Shown here: piece after piece, positions 25,307 to 34,807 of the stretch
How the letters are laid out: each line of letters opens with the position of its first letter
Position numbering within the stretch: position 1 is the stretch's first letter
Assembly: GCF_011022235.1 (NCBI RefSeq)
Contig: NZ_JAAIYP010000036.1
Span: 1-64,000 of the forward strand
Length of the DNA stretch: 64,000 nucleotides
Direction of reading: 5' to 3'
From: Magnetospirillum aberrantis SpK
GTDB taxonomy: Bacteria > Pseudomonadota > Alphaproteobacteria > Rhodospirillales > Magnetospirillaceae
Notes under the pieces: generated by a model
Seen by the model: the letters and a program-made list of their open reading frames with translations, nothing else
The model's database searches: none
Told to the model about the DNA's origin: nothing
Made by a program: the position numbers and the translations under genes

Positions 25307-28279
25307 ATGGCAGAAAACGGATCAGACACTCTTCCGCTCAGGCGGCCCTGTTTCCTTCGCCTTTTCCTGGCGACGGCGATGGCAATCTTGACACTTCTGC
25401 CTCCCGCCCCCTCCCTGGCCGACGACGCTCCCGCATCCCGCGCGAAGCCGCTGGTGGTGGCGATCGATGACAATTATCCCCCCTATATCTTCCGCGATTC
25501 CGCCGGACACCTTCAGGGCATCCTCAAGGATACGTGGGATTTATGGTCTCGCCGTACCGGTGTCCCGGTGGTGATCGAGGCATCCAACTGGGCGGTGGCC
25601 CAGGCCCGCATGGAAGCGGGCGGCGCCGACGTCATCGACACCCTGTTCCGCACCTCGGCCCGCGAGCGGGTATACGATTTCTCCCCGCCTTACGCCGACA
25701 TCGACGTTCCCATCTTCTTCAACCGCGACATCGGCGGCATCACCGACGACCCGGAATCCCTGCGCGGCTTTTCCGTTGGCGCCAAGGCGCGCGACGCCTG
25801 CGTCGACTGGCTGCAAGGGCACGGCATCAGCACGCTGGCGCTCTATTCCAGCTACGAGTCCCTGGTGGACGCAGCGGCGCGCAACGACGTCAAGGTGTTC
25901 TGCATGGACCAGCCGCCGGGGCTGTACCTGCTTTACAAGCGCAAGCTCGACGACCTGTTCCACCGAACCGAACCGCTTTATTCCGGCCAGTTCCATTGGG
26001 CGGTGCGCAAGGGCGACGACGCCACCCGCGAATTGGTGGCCGCCGGTTTCTCGCTGATCTCGGACACCGAACGCACAGCCATCGCCGAACGCTGGATGGG
26101 AACCCCGTTGGCGCGGCAGGTGGATTTCGACCTGTTGGCCCGTCTGGCGGTGGTGGTCGCGGCGGCGGCGGCGGCACTTTTGGCGTGGAACTGGTCGTTG
26201 CACCGGCAGGTGGCCGCCCGCACCCGGCGTCTGGCGGAAAGCGAGGAACGCTTCCGCACCATCTTCGACAACGTCAACGACGCCATCTTCATCCACGACA
26301 TCGATGACGGCCACATCCTGTTCGTCAACCAACGCATGCGCGAGATGTACCGCGCCATCGGCATTCCCACCAACGACCTGACCCTGGACCGCCTGAGCGA
26401 GAACACGCCGCCCTATACCCTGGACGGGGCCAAGACCTGGATGGAGCGGGCCATCGCCGGTCAGCCCCAGGTGTTCGAATGGCGGGCCAAAACCTTGGAC
26501 GGAGCCCTGTTCTGGGCCGAGGTCGGCATGCGCCGTGCCCATATCGGCGGCCTGGGCGACGCGCTGTTGGTGGTGGTGCGCGACATCGGCGACCGCCGCG
26601 AAACCGAGGCGGCGTTGCGCGAAAGCGCCGAGCATCTGGGACTGGCCGCCCGGCTGGTCGGATTGTCGGCGTTCCGCCACGACGCCCACCTGCGTTATAC
26701 CTCGGTGATCGAACCGCAACTGGGTCTGCCGCCCGAGGCCATGCTGGGCCAGACCGACGCCGACCTGTTGCCGCCGGGCGACGCACAGGGAATCATGGCG
26801 TTGAAACGCCAAGCCCTGAGCGGCCGCATTGCCCAACGCCACGAATTCGGCGTCACCGTCAACGGCACCTTGCGCCATTTCGACTTGGCGGTGGCCCCCA
26901 TCCGTACCATCGACGGCACGGTCAGCGGCCTGATCGGCGCCAGCCTGGACATCACCGAGCGCAAGGCGACCGAAGCCCGCATGGACTTCCTGGCTCACCA
27001 CGACCCGTTGACCGGATTGCCCAACCGCCTGCTGGCCCGCGACCGCTTCCTTCAGGCCGCCTCGCATGCCGAACGCCAGAACCGTAAGCTGGCCATGCTG
27101 TTCGTCGACCTGGACCATTTCAAGACCATCAACGACAGCTTGGGCCATCCGGTCGGTGATTCCCTGCTGCTGGAGGTGGCGCGCCGCCTGGGCCATTGCC
27201 TGCGCGATACCGACACCGTCAGCCGCCAGGGCGGCGACGAGTTCCTGGTGCTGCTGACCGACCTGCACGACGGCGACGAGGCCGGATCGATCGCCGAAAA
27301 AATCGAAGAGGCGCTGGTGGTGCCGTTCGAGTTGATGGGGCACGAACTCACCACGTCGCTGTCGGTGGGCATCTCGATCTATCCCGACGACGCCATGGAC
27401 TTCGACACCTTGCTGAAGATGGCCGACACCGCCATGTATTCGGCCAAAGAAGCGGGGCGCAACACTCACCGCTTCTTCGACGAGCGCATGAACGCCGACG
27501 CCATCGAACATCTCTCGCTGCGCAACGACCTGCGTCGGGCGCTCGAACGCGGCGAATTCGTCGTCTATTACCAGCCGCAACTGGACATGGCCAGCGGACA
27601 GGTGGCCGGCGCCGAGGCGCTGGTGCGTTGGCGTCATCCCGAACGCGGGCTGGTACCCCCCGGTTCCTTCATCTCCATCGCCGAGGATTCGGGGCTGATC
27701 GTCCCTTTGGGCGAATGGGTCCTGCATCAGGCCTGTCACGACGCCGCCGGATGGAACGCCGCCGGACACCAGGTCGGCGTCGCGGTCAACCTGTCCGCGC
27801 TGCAATTCAAACGCGGTAACCTGGAAGACAGCGTGCGCGCGGCGTTGCATCAGTCCGGCCTGGGCGCCCACCGGCTGGAACTGGAACTGACCGAAAGCAT
27901 CCTGATCAAGGACACCGAGAACGTCCTGGCCAAGGTTCGCCGGCTGCACGCCATTGGCGTCGAATTGTCCATCGACGATTTCGGTACCGGCTATTCCAGC
28001 CTGTCCTATCTGCAACGGTTCCAGGTGGACAAGCTCAAGATCGACCAATCCTTCGTCCGCGCCCTGACCCGCGAACAAGACAGCGCCGCCATCGTCACCG
28101 CCGTCATCCAGATGGCCCGCAGCTTGAACCTCAGAACCATCGCCGAAGGGGTCGAGGACGAGGAGACGCTGGCCGTCCTGCGCTCCCAGGGCTGCGATCA
28201 GGTGCAGGGCTTCCTGCATGCCCGGCCGATGCCGGTCGAGGATTTCCGGGAATACCTGGCGCGCCGCGACGCTACCTGA
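25307..28279 (+). CDS. Periplasmic-binding-PAS-GGDEF-EAL c-di-GMP sensor
   Basis: A protein of 990 residues. A signal peptide leads to an SBP_bac_3 solute-binding domain (about 40-270; LVVAIDDNYPPYIF), then a transmembrane helix (about 280-298). Two PAS domains follow (about 312-435 and 440-560; the second ends SLDITERK). Next come GGDEF (about 565-735; LFVDLDHFKTIND and RQGGDEF intact, RxxD inhibitory site present) and EAL (about 740-990; EALVRW, ELTES, IDDFGTGYSS, CDQVQGF intact). It likely links a periplasmic amino-acid-like ligand to c-di-GMP turnover. The start is the ATG at 25307; a TTG precedes it. The end overlaps the next convergent gene by 8 bases. Confidence 0.92.
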   Translation: MAENGSDTLPLRRPCFLRLFLATAMAILTLLPPAPSLADDAPASRAKPLVVAIDDNYPPYIFRDSAGHLQGILKDTWDLWSRRTGVPVVIEASNWAVAQARMEAGGADVIDTLFRTSARERVYDFSPPYADIDVPIFFNRDIGGITDDPESLRGFSVGAKARDACVDWLQGHGISTLALYSSYESLVDAAARNDVKVFCMDQPPGLYLLYKRKLDDLFHRTEPLYSGQFHWAVRKGDDATRELVAAGFSLISDTERTAIAERWMGTPLARQVDFDLLARLAVVVAAAAAALLAWNWSLHRQVAARTRRLAESEERFRTIFDNVNDAIFIHDIDDGHILFVNQRMREMYRAIGIPTNDLTLDRLSENTPPYTLDGAKTWMERAIAGQPQVFEWRAKTLDGALFWAEVGMRRAHIGGLGDALLVVVRDIGDRRETEAALRESAEHLGLAARLVGLSAFRHDAHLRYTSVIEPQLGLPPEAMLGQTDADLLPPGDAQGIMALKRQALSGRIAQRHEFGVTVNGTLRHFDLAVAPIRTIDGTVSGLIGASLDITERKATEARMDFLAHHDPLTGLPNRLLARDRFLQAASHAERQNRKLAMLFVDLDHFKTINDSLGHPVGDSLLLEVARRLGHCLRDTDTVSRQGGDEFLVLLTDLHDGDEAGSIAEKIEEALVVPFELMGHELTTSLSVGISIYPDDAMDFDTLLKMADTAMYSAKEAGRNTHRFFDERMNADAIEHLSLRNDLRRALERGEFVVYYQPQLDMASGQVAGAEALVRWRHPERGLVPPGSFISIAEDSGLIVPLGEWVLHQACHDAAGWNAAGHQVGVAVNLSALQFKRGNLEDSVRAALHQSGLGAHRLELELTESILIKDTENVLAKVRRLHAIGVELSIDDFGTGYSSLSYLQRFQVDKLKIDQSFVRALTREQDSAAIVTAVIQMARSLNLRTIAEGVEDEETLAVLRSQGCDQVQGFLHARPMPVEDFREYLARRDAT

Positions 28280-28607
28280 CCACCCGCCACACCCCGTCCG
28301 GCATCAGACAGGCGCTGCCGTAACCGAAATAGCCCTGCGTCCGGTAGTCGCGACAGGTGCGCCCGAAGACATCCATGTAGACCGGCGAGGCCGGAACCGC
28401 CCATAGCGGCGGCTCCACATAGACCACCCGGCGACCCGAGGCGAAGGGCGGCGGCGGTCCCGGCATCCACGCGCCAGGCGGGGCATGGACCGGCGGCGGC
28501 CGATGATGACGCCGCCAGGGGTCGTCGTGACGCCAGTCGGCCCAGGCCGGCGCCACCACCCCCATCAGCACAAGCGACACGGCGACGACGCGAAAACAAC
28601 GGATCAT
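28272..28607 (-). CDS. Small exported Pro/Arg/His-rich protein
   Basis: A protein of 111 residues with a signal peptide (MIRCFRVVAVSLVLMGVVAPAWA). A basic, His/Trp/Pro-rich stretch (DDPWRRHHRPPPVHAPP) comes next, then YVEPPLWAVPASPVYMD and a C-terminal part with two Cys (TCRDYR, SACLMPDGVWRVV). The C-terminus resembles a small SH3-like or glycine-zipper-less envelope motif, but no family is assigned. It is convergent with, and overlaps by 8 bases, the long c-di-GMP sensor. Confidence 0.6.
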   Translation of the reverse strand: MIRCFRVVAVSLVLMGVVAPAWADWRHDDPWRRHHRPPPVHAPPGAWMPGPPPPFASGRRVVYVEPPLWAVPASPVYMDVFGRTCRDYRTQGYFGYGSACLMPDGVWRVVR

Positions 28608-28958
28608 GGCGGGCACTCCCGGCAAAGACCTGGACGGAAGACACGACCGCCAGTCCCGATCATCCCACCAGGAAATTATGGCGCCAATATCGCCACTTTG
28701 TGTCCCTGATGGACAAAGAACCAAGCCGTTCGAAGGGATTGACCGCATCCTCCCCTTTTGGTTGGATGGTGGCATGGCTGACTTGGTTCCCCTTCGCCGT
28801 TTCTTGTGCCACGCCGGATGCGTGCGAAACTGCACGCCTGCCCCGGCGGCGGTCGTCTGATCCGTCGATTTCAGCGGCGAAGCCGGGGCCTTTCCAAAAT
28901 CCACCTTCCGATTTGCACCCATTGTCGGCGCCACATGCGTCCGCCTAAGGATTCAGCC
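28608..28958. other. Intergenic region
   Basis: About 350 bases between a minus-strand exported-protein gene and the Rnk-like gene. It must hold two divergent promoters. No gene, RNA or repeat is recognised. Confidence 0.4.
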
Positions 28959-29378
28959 ATGCCTATCCCCGATTCCTCGCTGCCCCCCATCACCTTGTGC
29001 GCCGCCGACGCCGAACGTCTGCGCATGCTGTCCTCGCTCAGCCACCGCGTTTCGCCCGAGGTCGCCGACTTCCTGGAAGGAGAGTTGGAGCGCGCCCGCG
29101 TCCTGCCGGACGAGGACGTGCCGGCCAGCTTCATCCGCATGGGATCGCGCGTGCGGTTTCGCGACGATGGCACCGGTCTTTCCACCTTGGTCGTGCTGGT
29201 TTATCCCGGCGAGGAAGACGTGGAACGCCACCACGTCTCCATCCTGTCGCCGGTCGGCGCCGCGCTGATCGGCTTGACGCCGGGGCAATCCATCGTCTTC
29301 GCCAGCCCCCACGGCCGCCGCCGCAAGCTGACCATACTGGAGGTCGAACAGCCTCAGGCGGGATCGACCGCAAACTGA
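28959..29378 (+). CDS. Rnk/GreA-GreB C-terminal domain protein
   Basis: A protein of 139 residues. A short helical N-terminus (ITLCAADAERLRMLSSL) is followed by the FKBP-like GreA/GreB C-terminal fold: MGSRVRFRDDGTGLSTLVVLVYPGEED, ILSPVGAALIGLTPGQSIVF. This is the build of Rnk, the regulator of nucleoside diphosphate kinase that binds RNA polymerase without the cleavage-active coiled coil. The start at 28959 is preceded by TAAGG; an ATG 24 bases upstream is possible. It ends 320 bases before the hydrogenase operon and is not obviously part of it. Confidence 0.8.
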   Translation: MPIPDSSLPPITLCAADAERLRMLSSLSHRVSPEVADFLEGELERARVLPDEDVPASFIRMGSRVRFRDDGTGLSTLVVLVYPGEEDVERHHVSILSPVGAALIGLTPGQSIVFASPHGRRRKLTILEVEQPQAGSTAN

Positions 29379-29395
29379 AATGGTGCGGCGCAACG

Positions 29396-29437
29396 TGTGG
29401 AAACAGATCTCTCACCAATGGAAGATTAGTTTCCACA
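29396..29437. promoter_or_regulatory. Inverted repeat upstream of the hydrogenase promoter
   Basis: TGTGGAAAC at 29396-29404 and GTTTCCACA at 29429-29437 form a perfect 9-bp inverted repeat with a 24-base spacer, about 110-150 bases upstream of the sigma-54 promoter. This is the usual range for an enhancer-binding activator (HoxA/HupR type, inferred). It could alternatively be a terminator hairpin for the Rnk-like gene. Confidence 0.4.
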
Positions 29438-29544
29438 TCGGCATTTCCCTTAGGCTCCTCCCCCAGGCGGCCGCCCTCCTCTAATGCGTTGGAATCCCAC
29501 CCCTCCCGCCCACCCGCCGGAGCCCACCCGCCTACCCGATGGAG

Positions 29545-29560
29545 TTGGCACGGCTCTTGC
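29545..29560 (+). promoter_or_regulatory. Sigma-54 promoter of the hydrogenase operon
   Basis: TTGGCACGGCTCTTGC matches the sigma-54 consensus TGGCAC-N5-TTGC with GG and GC at the -24/-12 positions (29547-29548 and 29559-29560). It lies about 140 bases before the hybO start codon, in the right orientation. Transcription would start near 29572. Confidence 0.8.
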
Positions 29561-29697
29561 GGGTGGGAAAACAGGCAACCGAGAAGAAGAATATCGGGAG
29601 GCTTCGGGATTCTGACCGGCGGGCGGCATGCGTGCCGCGCCCTTTCCCTGCCTCTCGGCATTCTCCAGACAAGCCCTTGGAGAGGTGGGGTAGAGCG

Positions 29698-30834
29698 ATG
29701 TATGACGACAGCGCCAACGTGAACGGAACCGACATCGAGACCCGCTTCGGCGTTTCGCGTCGCGATTTCATGAAATTCTGCGCGGCCATGGCCGCCACCA
29801 TGGGGCTTCCCAAGGGCGCCGACGCCCAGATCGCCGAGGCGATCACCAACAAGGAACGCCCCTCGGTCATCTGGCTGCATCACCAGGAATGCACCGGCTG
29901 TTCCGAATCGCTGTTGCGCGCCGAACACCCCACCTTGGAAAAGCTGATCCTCGAGATCATCTCGCTCGACTATCACGAGACCTTGTTCGCCGCCGCCGGC
30001 CATCAGGCCGAAGCCGCGCGCAAGGCGGCCATGGAAAAGAACAAGGGCAAGTACATCCTGGTGGTGGAAGGCGCCATTCCGCTCAAGGATGGCGGCATCT
30101 ACTGCAAGATCGGCGGCCAGACCTCGCTGGAACTGACCCGCGAGGTCGCCAAGGACGCCGCCGCGGTCATCGCCATCGGCTCGTGCGCCTCGTGGGGCGG
30201 CATGCCCTCGACCCCGCCCAACCCCACCGGCGCCGCCGGCGTCGGCGAGGCGTTGGGCCGCAAGGACGTGGTGACCATTCCCGGCTGCCCGCCCAACCCC
30301 TACAATTTCCTGTCCACCGTGGTCCACTTCCTGACCTTCGGCACCTTGCCGGCGCTGGATCATGAAAACCGCCCGGTGTTCGCCTATGGCCGCCTGATCC
30401 ACGACAATTGCGAACGCCGCGCCCATTTCGACGCCGGCCGCTTCGCCATGGAATTCGGCGACGAAGGCCACCGCAAGGGCTATTGCCTGTACAAGCTGGG
30501 CTGCAAGGGTCCCGAGACCTATGCCAATTGCCCGGCCATCCTGTTCAACGACGCCGGCCCGGCCGCCTGGCCGGTGGGCACCGGACATCCCTGTATCGGC
30601 TGCACGGAAAAGGGCATCGGCTTCGCCAAGCCCATCCACGCGCTTGCCGACCTCAAGACCAACCCGCCGATTTCCTATCCGCGCATCGTCGAGGAAAAGG
30701 GCGAGGGTGCCTCGCTGGGTGCCGCCGCCCTGGTCGCCGGCGTCGCCGGTCTGGCCGCCGGTGCCGGCTTCAAGCTGGCGGGCAATTTGGGCAAGGCCGA
30801 CGCCAAGGACGGCAACGGCACGGATGCGGAGTAA
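29698..30834 (+). CDS. hybO: [NiFe] hydrogenase small subunit, Hyb type
   Basis: A protein of 378 residues. A Tat signal (SRRDFMKFCAAM) directs folded export. Proximal cluster ligands are in ECTGCSES, GSCASWGG and PGCPPNP, the distal cluster in HDNCERR with YKLGCKGPETYANCP, and the medial [3Fe-4S] in GHPCIGCTEKGIGF. The proximal motif is the standard four-Cys CTGC, not the CTCC of oxygen-tolerant enzymes. A Gly/Ala-rich helix near residues 338-360 may anchor the C-terminus. It carries electrons from the NiFe site to HybA/HybB. Start ATG at 29698, behind GGTGGGG. Confidence 0.93.
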   Translation: MYDDSANVNGTDIETRFGVSRRDFMKFCAAMAATMGLPKGADAQIAEAITNKERPSVIWLHHQECTGCSESLLRAEHPTLEKLILEIISLDYHETLFAAAGHQAEAARKAAMEKNKGKYILVVEGAIPLKDGGIYCKIGGQTSLELTREVAKDAAAVIAIGSCASWGGMPSTPPNPTGAAGVGEALGRKDVVTIPGCPPNPYNFLSTVVHFLTFGTLPALDHENRPVFAYGRLIHDNCERRAHFDAGRFAMEFGDEGHRKGYCLYKLGCKGPETYANCPAILFNDAGPAAWPVGTGHPCIGCTEKGIGFAKPIHALADLKTNPPISYPRIVEEKGEGASLGAAALVAGVAGLAAGAGFKLAGNLGKADAKDGNGTDAE

Positions 30835-30840
30835 GCCGTC

Positions 30841-31818
30841 ATGGCCGTGAACCGTCGAGATTTTCTGAAAGGGGCCGCTGGCGGCGGCGCCGCGCTGGCG
30901 ACAGCGGCGGTGGCGACCGCGCCTGCCCAGGCCCGCGAGAACAAGCCGATGCCGCCCAACGCGGTCGGCCTGCTCTACGATTCCACCCTGTGCATCGGCT
31001 GCAAGGCCTGTGTGGCGGGCTGCAAGGAAGCCAACGACCTGCCGCCCGACTTCAACACCGCCGAACAGCTGTGGGACACTCCCATCGACATCGGGCCCAA
31101 GACGTTCAACGTCATCAAGCTCTATGCGTCGGGCACCGCCGAGCACAAGGACCAGGAAGAGAACGGCTTCGCCTTCGTCAAGAAGTCGTGCATGCACTGC
31201 GTCGATCCAAGCTGCGTTTCGGTCTGCCCGGTTTCGGCCATGACCAAGGACCCGCAGACCGGCATCGTCGGCTATGATCCCGACATCTGCATCGGCTGCC
31301 GCTATTGCGTGCTGTCCTGCCCGTTCGGGGTGCCCCAGGCCGAGTACGACACGCCGACGCCGAAAATCAAGAAATGCGAGATGTGCCGCCACCGTCAGGC
31401 GGAAGGCAAGATTCCGGCCTGTGCCGAGGTCTGCCCCACCGGCGCCACGGTGTTCGGCCCCATCGCCGCCATCGACGCCGAGATCGCACGGCGCCGGGCG
31501 ATGGTTCCGGGCGAGACGGCCACCTTCGAACGCCGCACCCTGGGGTCCGGCGACGTCCACGAGAAGGCCGCGCCGAAATACCTGGAGCACGTCTACGGCG
31601 AAAAGGAAGTGGGCGGCACCCAGTTCCGTTTCATGTCCAGCGTCGAGTTCGAGAAGCTGGGCATGCCGGCCCTGCGCGACAAATCCTATCCGTCGGATTC
31701 CGAGGGCATCCAGCACACGCTGTACAGCGGCATGATCGCGCCCGCGGTGGTGTTCGCCGGCCTGGTGTGGGCCGCCAAGCGCGCGTCCCACGTCGAAGAC
31801 GAGCACCCGGAGGAGTAG
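30841..31818 (+). CDS. hybA: Hydrogenase ferredoxin-type subunit HybA
   Basis: A protein of 325 residues. The Tat signal NRRDFLKG is followed by four Cys-rich groups that would bind four [4Fe-4S] clusters: CIGCKACVAGCKEAN, CMHCVDPSCVSVCPV, CIGCRYCVLSCPFG and CEMCRHRQ...CAEVCPTG. A C-terminal membrane helix (IAPAVVFAGLVWAAK) tethers it on the periplasmic face. It transfers electrons from HybO to HybB. It starts 6 bases after hybO. Confidence 0.93.
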   Translation: MAVNRRDFLKGAAGGGAALATAAVATAPAQARENKPMPPNAVGLLYDSTLCIGCKACVAGCKEANDLPPDFNTAEQLWDTPIDIGPKTFNVIKLYASGTAEHKDQEENGFAFVKKSCMHCVDPSCVSVCPVSAMTKDPQTGIVGYDPDICIGCRYCVLSCPFGVPQAEYDTPTPKIKKCEMCRHRQAEGKIPACAEVCPTGATVFGPIAAIDAEIARRRAMVPGETATFERRTLGSGDVHEKAAPKYLEHVYGEKEVGGTQFRFMSSVEFEKLGMPALRDKSYPSDSEGIQHTLYSGMIAPAVVFAGLVWAAKRASHVEDEHPEE

Positions 31819-31822
31819 GCCC

Positions 31823-33010
31823 ATGGCACCGTTCCATCAAGAGCACGAGCCGCTGGGCGGCAAGCTGGTCACCAAGACCACCGTGGTCTGCGCCATCCTG
31901 GCGTTGATCGCCGCCTTTTTGCTGGCCAAACGAATGGTGCTGGGCCTGGGCTCGGTCACCAACCTCAACAACGGCTTTCCCTGGGGCATCTGGATCGCCT
32001 ACGACGTGGTGATCGGCACCGCCTTCGCCTGCGGCGGCTATGCCATGGCCCTGGTCTGCTACATCCTCAACAAGGGCGAATACCACCCGCTGGTGCGCCC
32101 TGCCCTGCTGGCGTCGTGCTTCGGCTACACGCTGGGCGGCGTGTCGATCCTGTTCGACCTGGGCCGCTGGTGGAACGCCTGGCACATCCTGGTTCCCCAG
32201 TACATGCAGCCCAATTCGGTGATGTTCGAAGTGGCGCTGTGCGTCATGAGCTACATCCTGGTGTTGTGGATCGAGTTCTCGCCGGCCATCGTCTCGAAGG
32301 TCCCGGCCCTGCGTCCGCACAAGAGGAAGCTGGAAAAGACCCTGTTCGTCTTCGTGGCGCTGGGTTGCCTGTTGCCGACCATGCACCAAAGCTCGCTGGG
32401 CACGTTGCTGGTGGTCCTGGGTTACCAGATCCATCCGCTGTGGCAGACCCCGCTGTTGCCGGTGCTGTTCCTCAGTTCGGCCATCTGCATGGGCTTCTCC
32501 ATCGTGGTGTTCGAGGCGGTGCTGGGGTCGGCCGGCTTCAAGCGTTCGATCAAGCACGAGATGCCGCAACTGGCCAAGATCGCCCGCATCGTCCAGGGCT
32601 TCATGGTGGCCTATCTGGTGTTGCGTTTCGGCGACCTGATCGTGCGCGGGGAATTGGGCGCGGTGTTCAACTCGGGCCTGCGCTCGCTGATGTTCCTGAT
32701 CGAGATCGTGTTGTTCGCCACCCCGATCGTGTTGTTTTCCAAGCAATCCAACCGCGACAGCCGCAAGGGCCTGTTCATCGGCGCGGTGGCCATGCTGCTG
32801 GGCGGCGCGCTCTATCGTCTGGACGCCTTCCTGGTGGCCTACGACACCGGTCCGGGCTGGCACTATTTCCCCTCCGTGTCCGAGTTGATGGTCACCTTCG
32901 GCATCATCGCCGCCGAGGTCCTGCTTTACATCGTCTTCGTCCGGAAGCTCCCGGTCTTCTACACCCACAAGCTCACGGCCGAAGATCTGGCCGCCGCTCA
33001 CGAAAAGTAA
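31823..33010 (+). CDS. hybB: Hydrogenase membrane subunit HybB (NrfD/PsrC family)
   Basis: A protein of 395 residues with about ten transmembrane helices. NrfD-like features include NNGFPWGIWIAYDVVIGTAFACGGYAMAL and LFDLGRWWNAWHIL. It passes electrons from HybA to the quinone pool and binds no haem, unlike the cytochrome b (HyaC/HupC) subunit of Hyd-1-type enzymes. Ribosome site GGAGGAG; the start lies 4 bases after hybA. Confidence 0.92.
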   Translation: MAPFHQEHEPLGGKLVTKTTVVCAILALIAAFLLAKRMVLGLGSVTNLNNGFPWGIWIAYDVVIGTAFACGGYAMALVCYILNKGEYHPLVRPALLASCFGYTLGGVSILFDLGRWWNAWHILVPQYMQPNSVMFEVALCVMSYILVLWIEFSPAIVSKVPALRPHKRKLEKTLFVFVALGCLLPTMHQSSLGTLLVVLGYQIHPLWQTPLLPVLFLSSAICMGFSIVVFEAVLGSAGFKRSIKHEMPQLAKIARIVQGFMVAYLVLRFGDLIVRGELGAVFNSGLRSLMFLIEIVLFATPIVLFSKQSNRDSRKGLFIGAVAMLLGGALYRLDAFLVAYDTGPGWHYFPSVSELMVTFGIIAAEVLLYIVFVRKLPVFYTHKLTAEDLAAAHEK

Positions 33011-33022
33011 GGAGCCACTGCC

Positions 33023-34729
33023 TTGTCCCAGCGTATTACCATCGACCCCATCACCCGGATCGAGGGGCACCTGCGCATCGACGTCGAGGTCGATAACGGC
33101 AAGGTGTCCAAGGCGTGGTCCTCCGGCCAGATGTGGCGCGGCGTCGAGCTGATCCTGCTCGGCCGCGACCCCCGCGACGCCTGGGCCATCACCCAGCGCA
33201 TCTGCGGCGTGTGCACCACGGTGCACGCCATCACCTCGGTTCGCGCGGTGGAGAACGCCCTGAACCTGGAAGTGCCGGTGAACGCCCAGTTCATCCGCAA
33301 CATGATCGCCAGCGCCCATGCGCTGCACGACCACATCGTGCATTTCTACCACCTGTCGGCCCTTGACTGGGTGGACGTGGTCTCGGCGCTTCAGGCCGAT
33401 CCGGCCAAGACGGCGCAACTGGCGGAAACGCTGTCCGACTGGGGCATGAACTCGAAGCAGGTCATGGCCCAGACCCAGGAAAAGCTGAAGGCCTTCGTCG
33501 GCACCGGCCAGTTGGGGCCGTTCACCAACGGCTATTGGGGCCACCCGGCCATGAAGCTGCCGCCCGAGGTCAACCTGCTGGCGGTCGCCCATTACCTTCA
33601 GGCGCTGGAGGCCCAGCGTCACGCCAACAAGATCGTCACCATCCTGGGGTCGAAGTCGCCGCACATCCAGAACCTGGCGGTCGGCGGCGTCGCCAACCCG
33701 ATCGACACCAACAGCCAGTCGAACCTGACCATCGAGCGTCTGTTGGCGGTCAAGGAGCACATCGACGCCCTGTCCGAGTTCACCCGTAAGGTGTACCTGC
33801 CGGACGTGTGCGCGGTCGGCGCCTTCTACGCCGATTGGACCAAGATCGGGAAGGGCGTCACCAACTACATCTCGACCCCCGACTTCCCCATCGATTCCAA
33901 GGGCACCCAGTTCCTGGTCCCCGGCGGCCACGTGCCCGACGGCGACCTGGCGCAGTACAAGCCGTTCACCCAGTTCGGCGACAAGTACCTGCACGACGGC
34001 GTCGAGGAATCGGTCAAGCACGCCTGGTACGAATATTCCAAGCCCGGCCCGCTGCACCCCTATGAGGGCGAGACCAAGCCGCACTACACCGACTTCCAGG
34101 ACGAGGGCAAGTATTCCTGGCTGAAGGCTCCGACCTTCTATGGCAAGCGCGCCCAGGTCGGCCCGCTGGCCAACGTGCTGTGCGGCCTGGCCGCCGGCCA
34201 CCAGCCCACCGTCACCTACGCCACCGAGGCGCTGAACCGCGTCTCGACCCTGGTGGGGTCCAAGGTCGGCCCGGAAATCCTGCACTCGACCATCGGCCGC
34301 CACGCCGCCCGCGCTGTCCGCGCCTGCGTGATGACCGAAGTGCTGGCCCAGAACTGGTCCATGCTGATCGAGAACATCGGCAAGGGCGACAAGGCCACCT
34401 TCAACAAGCCGGTCTTCCCCAAGGGCGAGATCCGCGGCTTCGGCATGCACGAGGCGCCGCGCGGCCTGTTGTCGCACTGGACGGTGATCAAGGACGGCAA
34501 GATCGCCAACTACCAGTGCGTGGTGCCCAGCACCTGGAACGCCGGTCCGCGCGACGAGACCGACGTCATCGGTCCCTATGAGGCGTCGTTGATGGACAAC
34601 CCCATCGCCAACCCCGACCAGCCGCTGGAAGTGCTGCGCACCGTCCACTCCTTCGACCCCTGCCTGGCCTGCGCCGTGCACGTGCACGACGAGGAAAAGG
34701 GCCAAGTGGTCCAGGTGAAGGCGGTTTAA
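33023..34729 (+). CDS. hybC: [NiFe] hydrogenase large subunit, Hyb type
   Basis: A protein of 568 residues starting at TTG (33023) with GGAG 8 bases upstream. The first NiFe ligand pair is in RICGVCTTVHA (near residue 60) and the second in DPCLACAVH near the C-terminus. The last 15 residues (VHDEEKGQVVQVKAV) after the conserved His would be removed by HybD once nickel is in place. It catalyses H2 = 2 H+ + 2 e- in the periplasm, exported as a hitchhiker with the Tat signal of HybO. Confidence 0.94.
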   Translation: MSQRITIDPITRIEGHLRIDVEVDNGKVSKAWSSGQMWRGVELILLGRDPRDAWAITQRICGVCTTVHAITSVRAVENALNLEVPVNAQFIRNMIASAHALHDHIVHFYHLSALDWVDVVSALQADPAKTAQLAETLSDWGMNSKQVMAQTQEKLKAFVGTGQLGPFTNGYWGHPAMKLPPEVNLLAVAHYLQALEAQRHANKIVTILGSKSPHIQNLAVGGVANPIDTNSQSNLTIERLLAVKEHIDALSEFTRKVYLPDVCAVGAFYADWTKIGKGVTNYISTPDFPIDSKGTQFLVPGGHVPDGDLAQYKPFTQFGDKYLHDGVEESVKHAWYEYSKPGPLHPYEGETKPHYTDFQDEGKYSWLKAPTFYGKRAQVGPLANVLCGLAAGHQPTVTYATEALNRVSTLVGSKVGPEILHSTIGRHAARAVRACVMTEVLAQNWSMLIENIGKGDKATFNKPVFPKGEIRGFGMHEAPRGLLSHWTVIKDGKIANYQCVVPSTWNAGPRDETDVIGPYEASLMDNPIANPDQPLEVLRTVHSFDPCLACAVHVHDEEKGQVVQVKAV

Positions 34730-34735
34730 GGAAAA

Positions 34736-34793
34736 CCGATATGGCGGTGCCGTCCCGAGTGGGGTTACCCTCTCGGGGCGGCATCGGTCTTTT
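34736..34793 (+). terminator. Attenuator-like hairpin between hybC and hybD
   Basis: GCCGTCCCGAG (34749-34759) pairs with CTCGGGGCGGC (34772-34782), and outer CCGAT pairs with ATCGG (34783-34787), followed by TCTTTTT. This is a terminator-like hairpin directly after the structural genes. It could lower expression of the maturation genes downstream. Confidence 0.65.
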
Positions 34794-34807
34794 TGGGAAA
34801 ACGTCAC

